DNA of 64,000 nt, from NCBI RefSeq assembly GCF_015210005.1, contig NZ_MU158698.1, positions 310,001 to 374,000 on the forward strand. The letters run 5' to 3'. The stretch's first letter is position 1. Each line of letters begins with the position of its first letter. The DNA comes from Sphingobacterium hungaricum. GTDB lineage: Bacteria > Bacteroidota > Bacteroidia > Sphingobacteriales > Sphingobacteriaceae. Under the pieces are notes generated by a model. The model worked only from the letters and a program-made list of their open reading frames with translations, was not told the origin of the DNA and made no database searches. Shown piece by piece: positions 36,758-44,457 of this stretch. Both the position numbers and the translations under genes were made by a program.

Positions 36758-37171
36758 TTAATCGTTCCTTTTAATAACTTTAATAATGGGTTGCGTGCTT
36801 GAAATTTTAAATTTAGATCCTGTTGCAATCAATTGAAAGCTAGCTTCTGCTCCTTCTACAAGACCAGACACCTCAAATCTGCAGCGCGTTGAGTTGAATG
36901 TCACTTTAAGTTTATAAGGATCAGTCACAACAGTTTTATAAACAACCTCTAACATATAATTTGTTGCACCAACCAATTTATCGCAATTTACAGCTACAAC
37001 CCCTTCTTTTGTTGTGTTTTTCACGGTAAAATTCTCAGGATCATCCAAGTGATTAATTGGCTTTTTCTCCGTCACCGTAAATCCCGAAGACAGCATAAGC
37101 TCGAGAACACCTTTGCAAATCCCCTTAACTTTGACTCCCAAATTGGACACCTCCCCAACCACAGCACTCAT
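36758..37171 (-). CDS. Unknown 137-residue protein, second gene of a coupled pair
   Basis: There is no signal peptide. The sequence is rich in beta-prone segments, with two Cys in the first half (GICKGVLEL, VNCDKLVG), and has the feel of a fibronectin-III-like sandwich: ATNYMLEVVYKTVV and the C-terminal GLVEGAEASFQLIATGSKFK resemble FN3 strand patterns. I do not recognise the family. The start ATG follows the TAA of the upstream gene without any gap (TAAATG), so translation is probably coupled. Confidence 0.6.
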   Translation of the reverse strand: MSAVVGEVSNLGVKVKGICKGVLELMLSSGFTVTEKKPINHLDDPENFTVKNTTKEGVVAVNCDKLVGATNYMLEVVYKTVVTDPYKLKVTFNSTRCRFEVSGLVEGAEASFQLIATGSKFKISSTQPIIKVIKRND

Positions 37172-37384
37172 TTACGTATCTCGATTAGTACGGTCTTGCC
37201 TTGTTCCTGAAAATGCAACTACGATCAGATTCTCGAGAATGTCATTCATTGATTTAATTTTTGCGACCTGTTCAGATAAGTCTTTGAACGTGTCATTTCC
37301 AGTCATTTTTTGAATAATTTCTTTGATCTTGAGAATGAATTCCGCATCCGTAAGATCTCCATAATAAGTTACCAAGTAATACAT
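37172..37384 (-). CDS. Unknown 70-residue protein, first gene of a coupled pair
   Basis: The protein is short and mostly helical: MYYLVTYYGDLTDAEFILKI and DTFKDLSEQVAKIKSMNDIL. Its stop codon abuts the start of the 137-residue protein. A 14-bp perfect palindrome lies 22 bp upstream of the start and may be an operator. No family is recognised. Confidence 0.55.
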   Translation of the reverse strand: MYYLVTYYGDLTDAEFILKIKEIIQKMTGNDTFKDLSEQVAKIKSMNDILENLIVVAFSGTRQDRTNRDT

Positions 37385-37405
37385 GGTTATATAGTTTACA
37401 ATTTC

Positions 37406-37419
37406 TCCTTATATAAGGA
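37406..37419. promoter_or_regulatory. 14-bp perfect palindrome before the two-gene operon
   Basis: TCCTTATATAAGGA reads the same on both strands. It is 22 bp upstream of ATG 37384, inside the expected promoter/leader zone. Confidence 0.4.
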
Positions 37420-38035
37420 TTACTATAAATTTAAACAAGTGTATAGATAATGTAAAATACATCTTTTAATAAAATTAATTTAAGACAAAATGTATGAAAA
37501 AATCAGCTGAATTTAATATAAAAGCAAATGACTATCAGCAATTAAAAAAACAAAAATGCTATAATTAACCTAAAAATACGGTTTGATAATTGAAACTAAA
37601 ACCTGTTATCGATGTATTTAAATTTCGCTGTTACAATAGCTTTTTTATCATGGCTAAACAATTAAAACAACTTATAAAAAAACTAAATTGATGGAAAATT
37701 CCCGCATTAAACCGATAACTAAATTTTTATAAATCAAAAGAAAATCTTTCCTTCGAATTCCTATAGATATCGTCAATAATGCTGCACCCGAATGGCAAGT
37801 TTAATGACTAAAAGATTATTTAAAAAAATAGAAATGCAAAAGTTTTATATCAAATTTCTAACTTTCAAGTCTAAAGTTAGAACTTTCAAGTTAGATTTAG
37901 AACTTACTAAGTTCGTTATAGGTTACTGGCATGATCCAATAAATAGCATAGGTACAAAATCTATATATAAATTTATTAGCTTATTCTATTCTGCCAATAT
38001 ATTGTATATCAATGATGGTCCACTATAAATAGCAA
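37420..38035. other. Intergenic region with imperfect 21-bp tandem repeat
   Basis: No convincing gene. A 78-codon frame on the plus strand (37792-38028) is Lys/Phe-rich and contains an imperfect tandem repeat near 37861-37901 (ACTTTCAAGT twice, 21 bp apart), so it is more likely non-coding. The rest is AT-rich. Confidence 0.45.
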
Positions 38036-38053
38036 AACCCGCTTGAGCGGGTC
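38036..38053 (-). terminator. Terminator after module 1 lipoprotein
   Basis: Minus-strand stem ACCCGC / GCGGGT with a 4-nt loop, followed by TTTT, 25 bp after the stop of the gene at 38078. Confidence 0.75.
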
Positions 38054-38077
38054 TTACTAATTTCATTATTTGTTAAG

Positions 38078-40054
38078 TTATTGAACTTCTTTTAACCATT
38101 TTTCGATCAAATTCATCATAATTACCGAATTCGCGACTTTGGTACTTGCCCAAACACTATTTCCAAAAGAACTTATTATTGGCCTTTTGTTCGCATCGAG
38201 TAAAAATGGATACGAGGTGTTTCCTACCGATTGAGATGCTTGCGTCCAACCTGGGTTATACACTGTAAATCCTCCATCGGAAAGCCAATAAAAATTGCTC
38301 GTTTTTGATTTGAAAAAAACAATATTATCTGTAAAGTCTGCATCTCTTCCTAACACATCAATCATAGAAAGATTAGCATTTAATAATGAATGCCCAGCAT
38401 TAGCATCATCATAGATATTTTGATTAGCTCCAATACCGAATGAGCCATTTAAAATTGTATTATTTGTTGCGTTACCCAATCTCCAATACACATCATTTGC
38501 TCCACCATTCGAAAGAATACCGTTACTTTTGCTTCCAGTTGAATGGGTATCGGAACCCGAATAAAAACTCACTAGCGACTTTTCTCCCGGACTATCTTCC
38601 AAGTTTTCACCATAATACAAAACTCGACCTCCAGCAGCAACAAATCCTCTAATAGCCGTCACATCACTAGTCGTTGGACGGTAATCATAGCTAACTAAGA
38701 GAAGTTTATAACCCGCTGAATTTAGATCATCTAAACCACCTGAACCTACATCCCTACTTGTCACACTCCAATCATCGTAGCTAGTCGTTATGACTTTGCC
38801 GTTAGGGCCAAAATTATTTTGATTAAACATGGCCGCATATAAACCCGAATTTGCATGTCCAGTTCTTACACCTACGGCTTTCTTAGACTCTGCTTCCGAG
38901 AATATTTTATAATAAGCATATACTCCAACTTCCAGTATTTTAAGCTTTTTAATATCTATTTTAGGTTTTAATTCGATCTTGGCTGTATAATTATACCCTT
39001 CGCTAGTTTGGACTGGCGTAAATGTAAAGGTTCTGTTCGTAAATCCTGTCAAGCCTGCCGTAGTATTAATAGCGAGACCTATAATATTAACATCCATACT
39101 AGGAATAGATGTTGCCGGAGCTGTATAATAATATGCCCTTCTAACCGACGCATTAATTTCTTTGAAATCTATTGTCGTTGTTGAAAGAGTACTTGGAGCA
39201 GAAGCAAATCCTCCAGTCTTCAAGTCTAATGCGCCCCCTCTAAAATAATTAGCTGAACCTAATCTCCCACTTAAAGCCGTAAATGTTCCTGGATACGTAG
39301 AAGCATTGATCTCAATTGTAATCCGGTGAAGCTTGTGCGCAAAAGTTATCTTCACGGGAACAGTAACATCCTGGCCATCTCCTTCAACGCCAGGAATAAC
39401 ACCCGTAAAACCGGCAGCGTGAATCAAGTCCCGTTGATCGGAAGCAATTTTTCCATTAGTTGGCTCTTGAGGTTCATTGTTATCATTAAATGAATAGGCT
39501 ATCCAGTAATAACTCTTGCCCTTTTCGACAGGAATACTTAATGGCGAGCCGGCTACTCCTATTGTAGAGGAAATAGCTGCAGAAGTTCCAGTTGCGTCAG
39601 GATACAGTATCACTCGATATTTCACGTCTTTTACTAAAGGACTCTTTGTAGCGACAGGATTGATGTTATTTAAATTTCCTACGCCCACAGCGCTTAATTT
39701 AGACGCTGTAGAACCGTTAGAATTGGCTCCATGATCTTTTCCCATGGAAACTTCAGCATAAAAGTCACCAAAATCAACAATAGTCGGCTTTACATTCTCT
39801 GTAACCGGACTTAGATTAGAACGGATAGATGTACTTGCATTCTTATCAAGAGATCCATCAATCTGTTCTTCAATCCCATCAATAGTTATAGCTAATTTTG
39901 TACCTGTGTCTGCAGGATTGACATTTATTTCATTTTTACAACTTACAAGTAAAATCGATATAAATAGAACAGGCAAAACAATATTGAAGCTAAAGCTTTC
40001 TTTAACTCGATTCAACATAGTTACATATATTCGGTGATGATGTTTAATTTTCAT
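38078..40054 (-). CDS. Fimbrillin-like lipoprotein, module 1
   Basis: The protein has 658 residues from ATG 40054; the longer open frame overlaps the small gene upstream and was rejected. Lipobox ISILLVSC gives an outer-membrane lipoprotein. Early residues INVNPADTGTKLAITIDGIEE and the later VPVKITFAHKLHRITIEI match the Mfa/FimA-like (fimbrillin) sandwich. The last 270 residues form a different domain: KLLLVSYDYRPTTSDVTAIR followed by GGRVLYYGENLEDS looks like a Rossmann/class I amidotransferase-like fold, without a recognisable Cys nucleophile. It is very similar to module 2. Likely a surface protein, perhaps a fimbrial base or tip subunit. Confidence 0.75.
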   Translation of the reverse strand: MKIKHHHRIYVTMLNRVKESFSFNIVLPVLFISILLVSCKNEINVNPADTGTKLAITIDGIEEQIDGSLDKNASTSIRSNLSPVTENVKPTIVDFGDFYAEVSMGKDHGANSNGSTASKLSAVGVGNLNNINPVATKSPLVKDVKYRVILYPDATGTSAAISSTIGVAGSPLSIPVEKGKSYYWIAYSFNDNNEPQEPTNGKIASDQRDLIHAAGFTGVIPGVEGDGQDVTVPVKITFAHKLHRITIEINASTYPGTFTALSGRLGSANYFRGGALDLKTGGFASAPSTLSTTTIDFKEINASVRRAYYYTAPATSIPSMDVNIIGLAINTTAGLTGFTNRTFTFTPVQTSEGYNYTAKIELKPKIDIKKLKILEVGVYAYYKIFSEAESKKAVGVRTGHANSGLYAAMFNQNNFGPNGKVITTSYDDWSVTSRDVGSGGLDDLNSAGYKLLLVSYDYRPTTSDVTAIRGFVAAGGRVLYYGENLEDSPGEKSLVSFYSGSDTHSTGSKSNGILSNGGANDVYWRLGNATNNTILNGSFGIGANQNIYDDANAGHSLLNANLSMIDVLGRDADFTDNIVFFKSKTSNFYWLSDGGFTVYNPGWTQASQSVGNTSYPFLLDANKRPIISSFGNSVWASTKVANSVIMMNLIEKWLKEVQ

Positions 40055-40070
40055 ATTATAGCACAATGAT

Positions 40071-40256
40071 TTAAAAATAAGTTTGTTGGGTACCAGGGTT
40101 ACTACTTTCTTTCCAGTCTTCAACGTCTGGGTAATTTGCATCAGTTCCTTCAATAGTAATCTTAGCACCCGATCCTGTAGCTATCCCCTCCTCCATCTCT
40201 AGATAGAATACTTCTATTTTGGGAGCGATATACTCTAATAATTTTTTTCCATTCAT
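40071..40256 (-). CDS. 61-residue peptide, module 1
   Basis: The peptide begins KKLLEYIAPKIEVFYLEMEE, then GIATGSGAKITIEGTDANYP, VEDWKESS and a C-terminal TYF. It has no signal peptide. Its stop is 16 bp before the lipoprotein ATG, so the two are co-transcribed. It shares most residues with the module 2 peptide and the pattern LLxYxAPxIxVxxLxxExxIAxxS with module 3. Similar short proteins precede fimbrillin-like genes in other Bacteroidota (general knowledge). The role is unknown; it could be a chaperone-like partner or a processed peptide. Confidence 0.75.
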   Translation of the reverse strand: MNGKKLLEYIAPKIEVFYLEMEEGIATGSGAKITIEGTDANYPDVEDWKESSNPGTQQTYF

Positions 40257-40474
40257 GATTTTTACTTTTATTCGTTTTTAGTGGTTGTCTATTATCCATC
40301 ATATAAGTCCCTATTATTTATAAGTGATATACTTAAAAAATAGGTTTCGAACAATGAGATTACTAAAGGAAAACAGCCTCCCTAATAATTTTCTGTGAAT
40401 TGATTTGTCTATTGTTTATCGTATAATAATTTGCTTATAACTCGTTCAAATTTTCTTTAACGAATATATTTTTA

Positions 40475-40506
40475 CAAAATTAATTAACTTTAACGATACG
40501 AAGCAA
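40475..40506 (-). promoter_or_regulatory. Module 1 promoter (TTG-N21-TAATTTTG)
   Basis: The minus strand has a -33 TTG, 21 bp, then TAATTTTG (TAnnTTTG consensus). The 20 bp before and through the -7 box are nearly the same as in module 2 (AAGTTAATTA core). The transcript would start near 40468, giving a 5' leader of about 210 nt. Confidence 0.6.
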
Positions 40507-40722
40507 TAGCGTCAACCTACTATTTATAAGCTATTTAATTCTTGTAGAACAATTACTACACATCACTATGCTAGCATATTTACAACACAATAAAATGAAA
40601 TATAAACATTTGAATATAAGTAGTTTGAATAATTTTTAAATAAAAATGTTAAAACATATTTTCGCATAAAATCGGATAGAACGTCAATTTTAGTAGGTGA
40701 GAAAGGCTAGCCAAATTTGTTG

Positions 40723-40766
40723 TAGACGTTTGATAGACGCGGTCAAAAGTTAACTAAAAAGATAAA
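40723..40766 (-). promoter_or_regulatory. Upstream repeat block of module 1
   Basis: TAGACG occurs at 40723 and 40734, an 11-bp period, followed 16 bp after the second box start by TTAACTAAAAAGATAAA (40750-40766). The same pieces with the same spacing occur at 44020-44063. It is 217 bp upstream of the -33 box. Confidence 0.6.
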
Positions 40767-41365
40767 GCAGCTTTAATCTATTAGAAAAGGGTTTTTTGTC
40801 ATTTCGCCAAAAAGCATTTTTTTATGTCTTACAAATTGTAATCGATTTCTAAGAGGATTCGAGCACGTAATAAACACATATCCTATGGATAATGGAAAGA
40901 CTTGTATTACGAGACAAGGAGCAAATTCTTCCGATAATAGGTCAGAAAATGACGAATAATTTTGGCGTCAACAAAAATTGCCTGTAGCACAGGCTAATGT
41001 AGACTAACATAAAATTAAGAGGAAATATAATATATACTTGTAAAAGATGCTACTCAAAACCTGATTTAATTCTTTAAAGAAGTTTCCTAGAAATATATGT
41101 GTATCAAAAGAACTTATTGATTTTTCCTAAAGACGAATCAATAAGGTTGTAGACCAACTATTTTGCAAGTATTGCCTATCAAATTTGTGTACAATCATTC
41201 TGACTGATAAAAAAAATCCAATGAATTATTCGAATAACACTATTGTAATCACATCTTTTTGTTAAATAATGTCGGCTTCTTGATTCAAGTCAGTGTAAAT
41301 ATTTTAGTGCGCAGATTTCCTCCCGCTTCTTTCAATATTCATCCAAATATATCCGTGTAATAATA

Positions 41366-41388
41366 AAGCCCACCAAGGGCGGGCTTTA
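41366..41388 (-). terminator. Terminator after module 2 lipoprotein
   Basis: Minus-strand stem AAAGCCC / GGGCTTT with a 9-nt loop (GCCCTTGGT), 23 bp after the stop at 41412, followed by ATTATTA. Confidence 0.65.
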
Positions 41389-41411
41389 ATTACATAAGTC
41401 AACTTAATTGG

Positions 41412-43394
41412 TTATTGAACTTCTTTTAACCACTTTTCGATCAAATTCATGATAATTACCGAATTCGCGACTTTGGTACTCGCCCAAACGCTATTTCCAA
41501 AAGAACTAAGCATTGGGCTTTTATTTGCGTCCAATAAAAATGGATAAGATATGTTGCCCACAGATTGCGACGCTTGCGTCCAAGCAGGATTATATACTGT
41601 AAACCCTCCATCTCCAATCCAGTAAAAATTACTGGTCTTCGATTTAAAGAAGACGACATTACCTGCAAAATCAGCATCTGTTGCCAACACATCGATCTTA
41701 GACAGGTCGGCTCCTACCAGGGAATGACCTGCGTTTGCATCATCATAAACAGTTTGATTGGCCCCGGCACCAAATGAACCATTCAAAATCGTGTTACTTG
41801 TTGCGTTCCCTAGTCGCCAATATACATCATTTGCTCCGCCATTCGAAAGGACTCCATTGGTTTTACTACCTGTAGAATGAGTATCTGAACCTGAATAAAA
41901 CTTAACTAGCTGTTTTTCCCCTGGACTATCTTCCAAGTTTTCGCCGTAATACAAAACTCGACCTCCAGCAGAAACAAATGTCTTTATCGCCGCTACATCA
42001 GCATCTGTCGGGCGGTAGTCATAGCTGACCAACAAAAGCTTATAGCCAGCTGAATTTAAGTCGTCTAATCCACCTGAACCTACATCCCTACTTGTAACAT
42101 TCCAATCGTTATAACTAGTTGTAATCAGCTTACCGGAAGAGCCAAAATTCTTTTGATTATACATAGCGGCATACAATCCTGAATTAGCATGTCCAACAGC
42201 TGTACCGGGAGTCTTTTTAGATTCAGCCTCAGATAATATTTTATAATAAGAGACCGTACCAACCTCTAATATTTTAAGCTTCTTGATATCTATTGTAGGC
42301 TTTAGCTCAATTTTCGCAGTATAGTTATAACCCTCGCTTGTTTGGACTGGTGTAAATGAAAAAGTTCTGTTAGTAAAGCCCTTAAGCCCTGCCGAGGTAT
42401 TAACAACCAGAGCCCCGATAGTGACATTCATACTTGGAATGGATGTGATAGGTGCAGTATAATAGTACGCCCTTCTTACTGAATTGTTAATAACTTTAAA
42501 ATCTATTGTTGTTGTCGAAAGGGAGCTTGGAGCTGGAGAGAATGCTCCAGTTTTTAAATCTAATGTCCCACCTCTAAAATAATTAGCCGAACCTAAAGTT
42601 CCAGTTAAAGTTTGGAATGTTCCAGGATATGTTGAAGCATTGACCTCGATGGTGATGCGGTGAAGCTTGTGAGCGAAGGTAATCTTTACAGGCACCGTAA
42701 TATCCTGCCCATCACCTTCAACACCAGGAATAACACCCGTGAACCCAGTTGCGTGAATCAAGTCCCTTTGATCGGAATTGATCTTCCCGCTGCTAGGTTC
42801 CTGAGGATCATTATTATCGTTAAATGAATATGCTACCCAATAGTAATTTTTACCTTTTTCAACAGGAATACTTAATGGCGATCCGGCTATTCCTATTGTG
42901 GAAGAAATAGCGGCAGAGGTTCCCGATGCATCGGGATAAAGTATAATACGATATTTGACATCCTTTAATAAAGGACTCTTCGTGGCAACAGGATTGATAT
43001 TTTTTAAATTTCCTACACCTACAGCGCTTAAATTAGTACGTGGTGAACTAGTTAACTTGACCCCGTTATCCTGTTGCATGGATACTTCAGCATAAAAATC
43101 ACCGAAACTAACCACAGTCGGCCTTTCAGCATCATCCACATCCGAATAGCTAATCTTCGACTTTATAGCTGTACTTGCGTTCTTATCAAAAGATCCTTCA
43201 ATCTGCTCTTCAATCCCATCAATAGTAATAGCCAATTTTGTACCTGTATCAGTAGGATTGACATCTATTTCATTTTTACAACTTACAAACAAAATCGAAA
43301 TAAGTAGAACGGATAAAACAACTTTAAAGGTAAAACTTTCTTTAACTCGATTCAACATAGTTAAATATATCTGTTTAGTATGTTTAATATTCAT
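41412..43394 (-). CDS. Fimbrillin-like lipoprotein, module 2
   Basis: The protein has 660 residues; ATG 43394 or the internal ATG at residue 13 (MLNRVKES) are both possible. The lipobox Cys is residue 39 (ISILFVSC), or 27 from the second start, which is the more usual signal length. Domain order and most residues equal module 1: IDVNPTDTGTKLAITIDGIE, VPVKITFAHKLHRITIEV, then the C-terminal KLLLVSYDYRPTDADVAAIK and GGRVLYYGENLEDS part. Module 1 and 2 are clearly recent duplicates. It is 15 bp after its peptide gene. Confidence 0.75.
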   Translation of the reverse strand: MNIKHTKQIYLTMLNRVKESFTFKVVLSVLLISILFVSCKNEIDVNPTDTGTKLAITIDGIEEQIEGSFDKNASTAIKSKISYSDVDDAERPTVVSFGDFYAEVSMQQDNGVKLTSSPRTNLSAVGVGNLKNINPVATKSPLLKDVKYRIILYPDASGTSAAISSTIGIAGSPLSIPVEKGKNYYWVAYSFNDNNDPQEPSSGKINSDQRDLIHATGFTGVIPGVEGDGQDITVPVKITFAHKLHRITIEVNASTYPGTFQTLTGTLGSANYFRGGTLDLKTGAFSPAPSSLSTTTIDFKVINNSVRRAYYYTAPITSIPSMNVTIGALVVNTSAGLKGFTNRTFSFTPVQTSEGYNYTAKIELKPTIDIKKLKILEVGTVSYYKILSEAESKKTPGTAVGHANSGLYAAMYNQKNFGSSGKLITTSYNDWNVTSRDVGSGGLDDLNSAGYKLLLVSYDYRPTDADVAAIKTFVSAGGRVLYYGENLEDSPGEKQLVKFYSGSDTHSTGSKTNGVLSNGGANDVYWRLGNATSNTILNGSFGAGANQTVYDDANAGHSLVGADLSKIDVLATDADFAGNVVFFKSKTSNFYWIGDGGFTVYNPAWTQASQSVGNISYPFLLDANKSPMLSSFGNSVWASTKVANSVIIMNLIEKWLKEVQ

Positions 43395-43409
43395 ATATAG
43401 TACAGTAGT

Positions 43410-43595
43410 TTAAAAATAAGTTTGTTGAGTACCAGTACTAGAACTTTCTTTCCAGTCTTCAAGGTCTGGGTAATTTGCGTCAGTCCCTTCAATAGTAATC
43501 TTAGCACTTGATCCTGTAGCTATCCCCTCCTCCATTTCAAGATAGAGTACTTCAATTTTTGGAGCGACATACGCTAATAATTTTTGGTGATTCAT
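43410..43595 (-). CDS. 61-residue peptide, module 2
   Basis: The sequence QKLLAYVAPKIEVLYLEMEE, GIATGSSAKITIEGTDANYP and a C-terminal TYF differs from the module 1 peptide at about ten positions only. Changes cluster at the N-terminus and just before the C-terminus, while IEV.YLEMEEGIATGS and the Asp/Glu-Trp segment (LEDWKESS) are kept. Co-transcribed with the lipoprotein. Role unknown. Confidence 0.75.
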   Translation of the reverse strand: MNHQKLLAYVAPKIEVLYLEMEEGIATGSSAKITIEGTDANYPDLEDWKESSSTGTQQTYF

Positions 43596-43781
43596 GATTT
43601 TAATCTTATTTGCTTTAAGTTGATGTTCGTTTATAGTAGCCGATTCTTAATGTGCTATCACATACCTAATAGTGAGCTTCAATTGACATACATAGTCCAA
43701 TCAAACCTTGTACACTATTCCCCGATATCATGTGTTTTTTTAAGTTTAGTTATCAAATGATTGCTTTTCAACAATGCTGTG

Positions 43782-43813
43782 CAAAAATAATTAACTTAAA
43801 AGATACTTGTCAA
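43782..43813 (-). promoter_or_regulatory. Module 2 promoter (TTG-N21-TATTTTTG)
   Basis: The minus strand reads TTG, 21 bp, TATTTTTG. The spacer GTATC...AAGTTAAT corresponds base for base with the module 1 spacer at most positions. The start site would be near 43775 with a leader of about 180 nt. Confidence 0.6.
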
Positions 43814-44019
43814 GGGATAAATAACCTATTTTGATTCATTTAAATATTTGTAGTTATATAGCTACAAAATGTTTCAAATAAACAACTCAAACCGAGAATA
43901 ATATAAATTCAACAAACTAATTATCAGTAATTTAAATAAAAATAGCTAATACTTAGTAAATTTCATTTTTTCTTTAAAAAGAGAATATACTATCGAATAT
44001 ACACTATTTAACATCGTCG

Positions 44020-44063
44020 TAGACGCATGGTAGACGTTGATAAAATTTAACTAAAAAGATAAA
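44020..44063 (-). promoter_or_regulatory. Upstream repeat block of module 2
   Basis: TAGACG at 44020 and 44031 (11-bp period), then TTAACTAAAAAGATAAA at 44047-44063. Order and internal distances are identical to 40723-40766. It is 207 bp upstream of the module 2 -33 box. Confidence 0.6.
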
Positions 44064-44381
44064 TTGATATTGTTTTGATTTGAAATAGAAACCTGATGTT
44101 CATATTCGTAGTAGAAAGGTCAATTTGCAGAATTTAAATCGTGAATTGAACGTTTCCACGAGAAGAAAATCAAATCGATGCAATAAATTATTACTATAAT
44201 TTCACAAACAATTTATAATTAGAAATGCCTATCCCTATCTGAAATAATAGACAATAATTCTAATCAAATTTTAGGGAATAGTCTTGTTTGTAATAAATCT
44301 TAACTAGCTAGAATCTACAAACACCAACATACGCTGACCTAAAAACCAACATTTATACGTTATTGCCTTCCTATAAAACTG

Positions 44382-44412
44382 CAATTCCTAAAGGAAAATC
44401 CTTTAGGAATTG
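44382..44412 (-). terminator. Hairpin after module 3 lipoprotein
   Basis: A 14-bp perfect stem CAATTCCTAAAGGA / TCCTTTAGGAATTG with a 3-nt loop lies 46 bp after the stop at 44458. The T-tract is weak, so termination is likely but not certain. Confidence 0.6.
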
Positions 44413-44457
44413 AGGTTATTGAAGTGGATAATTATCGCTAATTAAAGCATCTCAAAA

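Larger units (their letters stand above)
40257..41365. other. 1.1-kb control region upstream of module 1
   Basis: No gene is recognised. It contains the module 1 promoter (40475-40506) and the TAGACG repeat block (40723-40766), both matched in the corresponding region of module 2. The remainder, AT-rich, shows nothing clear. The longest frames are short and uncredible. Confidence 0.6.
43596..44380. other. Control region upstream of module 2
   Basis: No gene seen. It holds the module 2 promoter and repeat block, matched with module 1, and a AAAGGTCAATTT copy (44115-44126) that also occurs at 47185-47196 upstream of module 3. Confidence 0.6.

Noticed and set aside
37792-38028. 78-codon frame on the plus strand
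   Set aside because: Lys/Phe-rich low-complexity translation, internal imperfect 21-bp tandem repeat, no recognisable domain and no own terminator in the right orientation; likely chance.
40055-40168. Longer N-terminus for the module 1 lipoprotein
   Set aside because: It overlaps the small peptide gene in another frame and places 38 extra residues before the signal peptide; module 2 has no counterpart.
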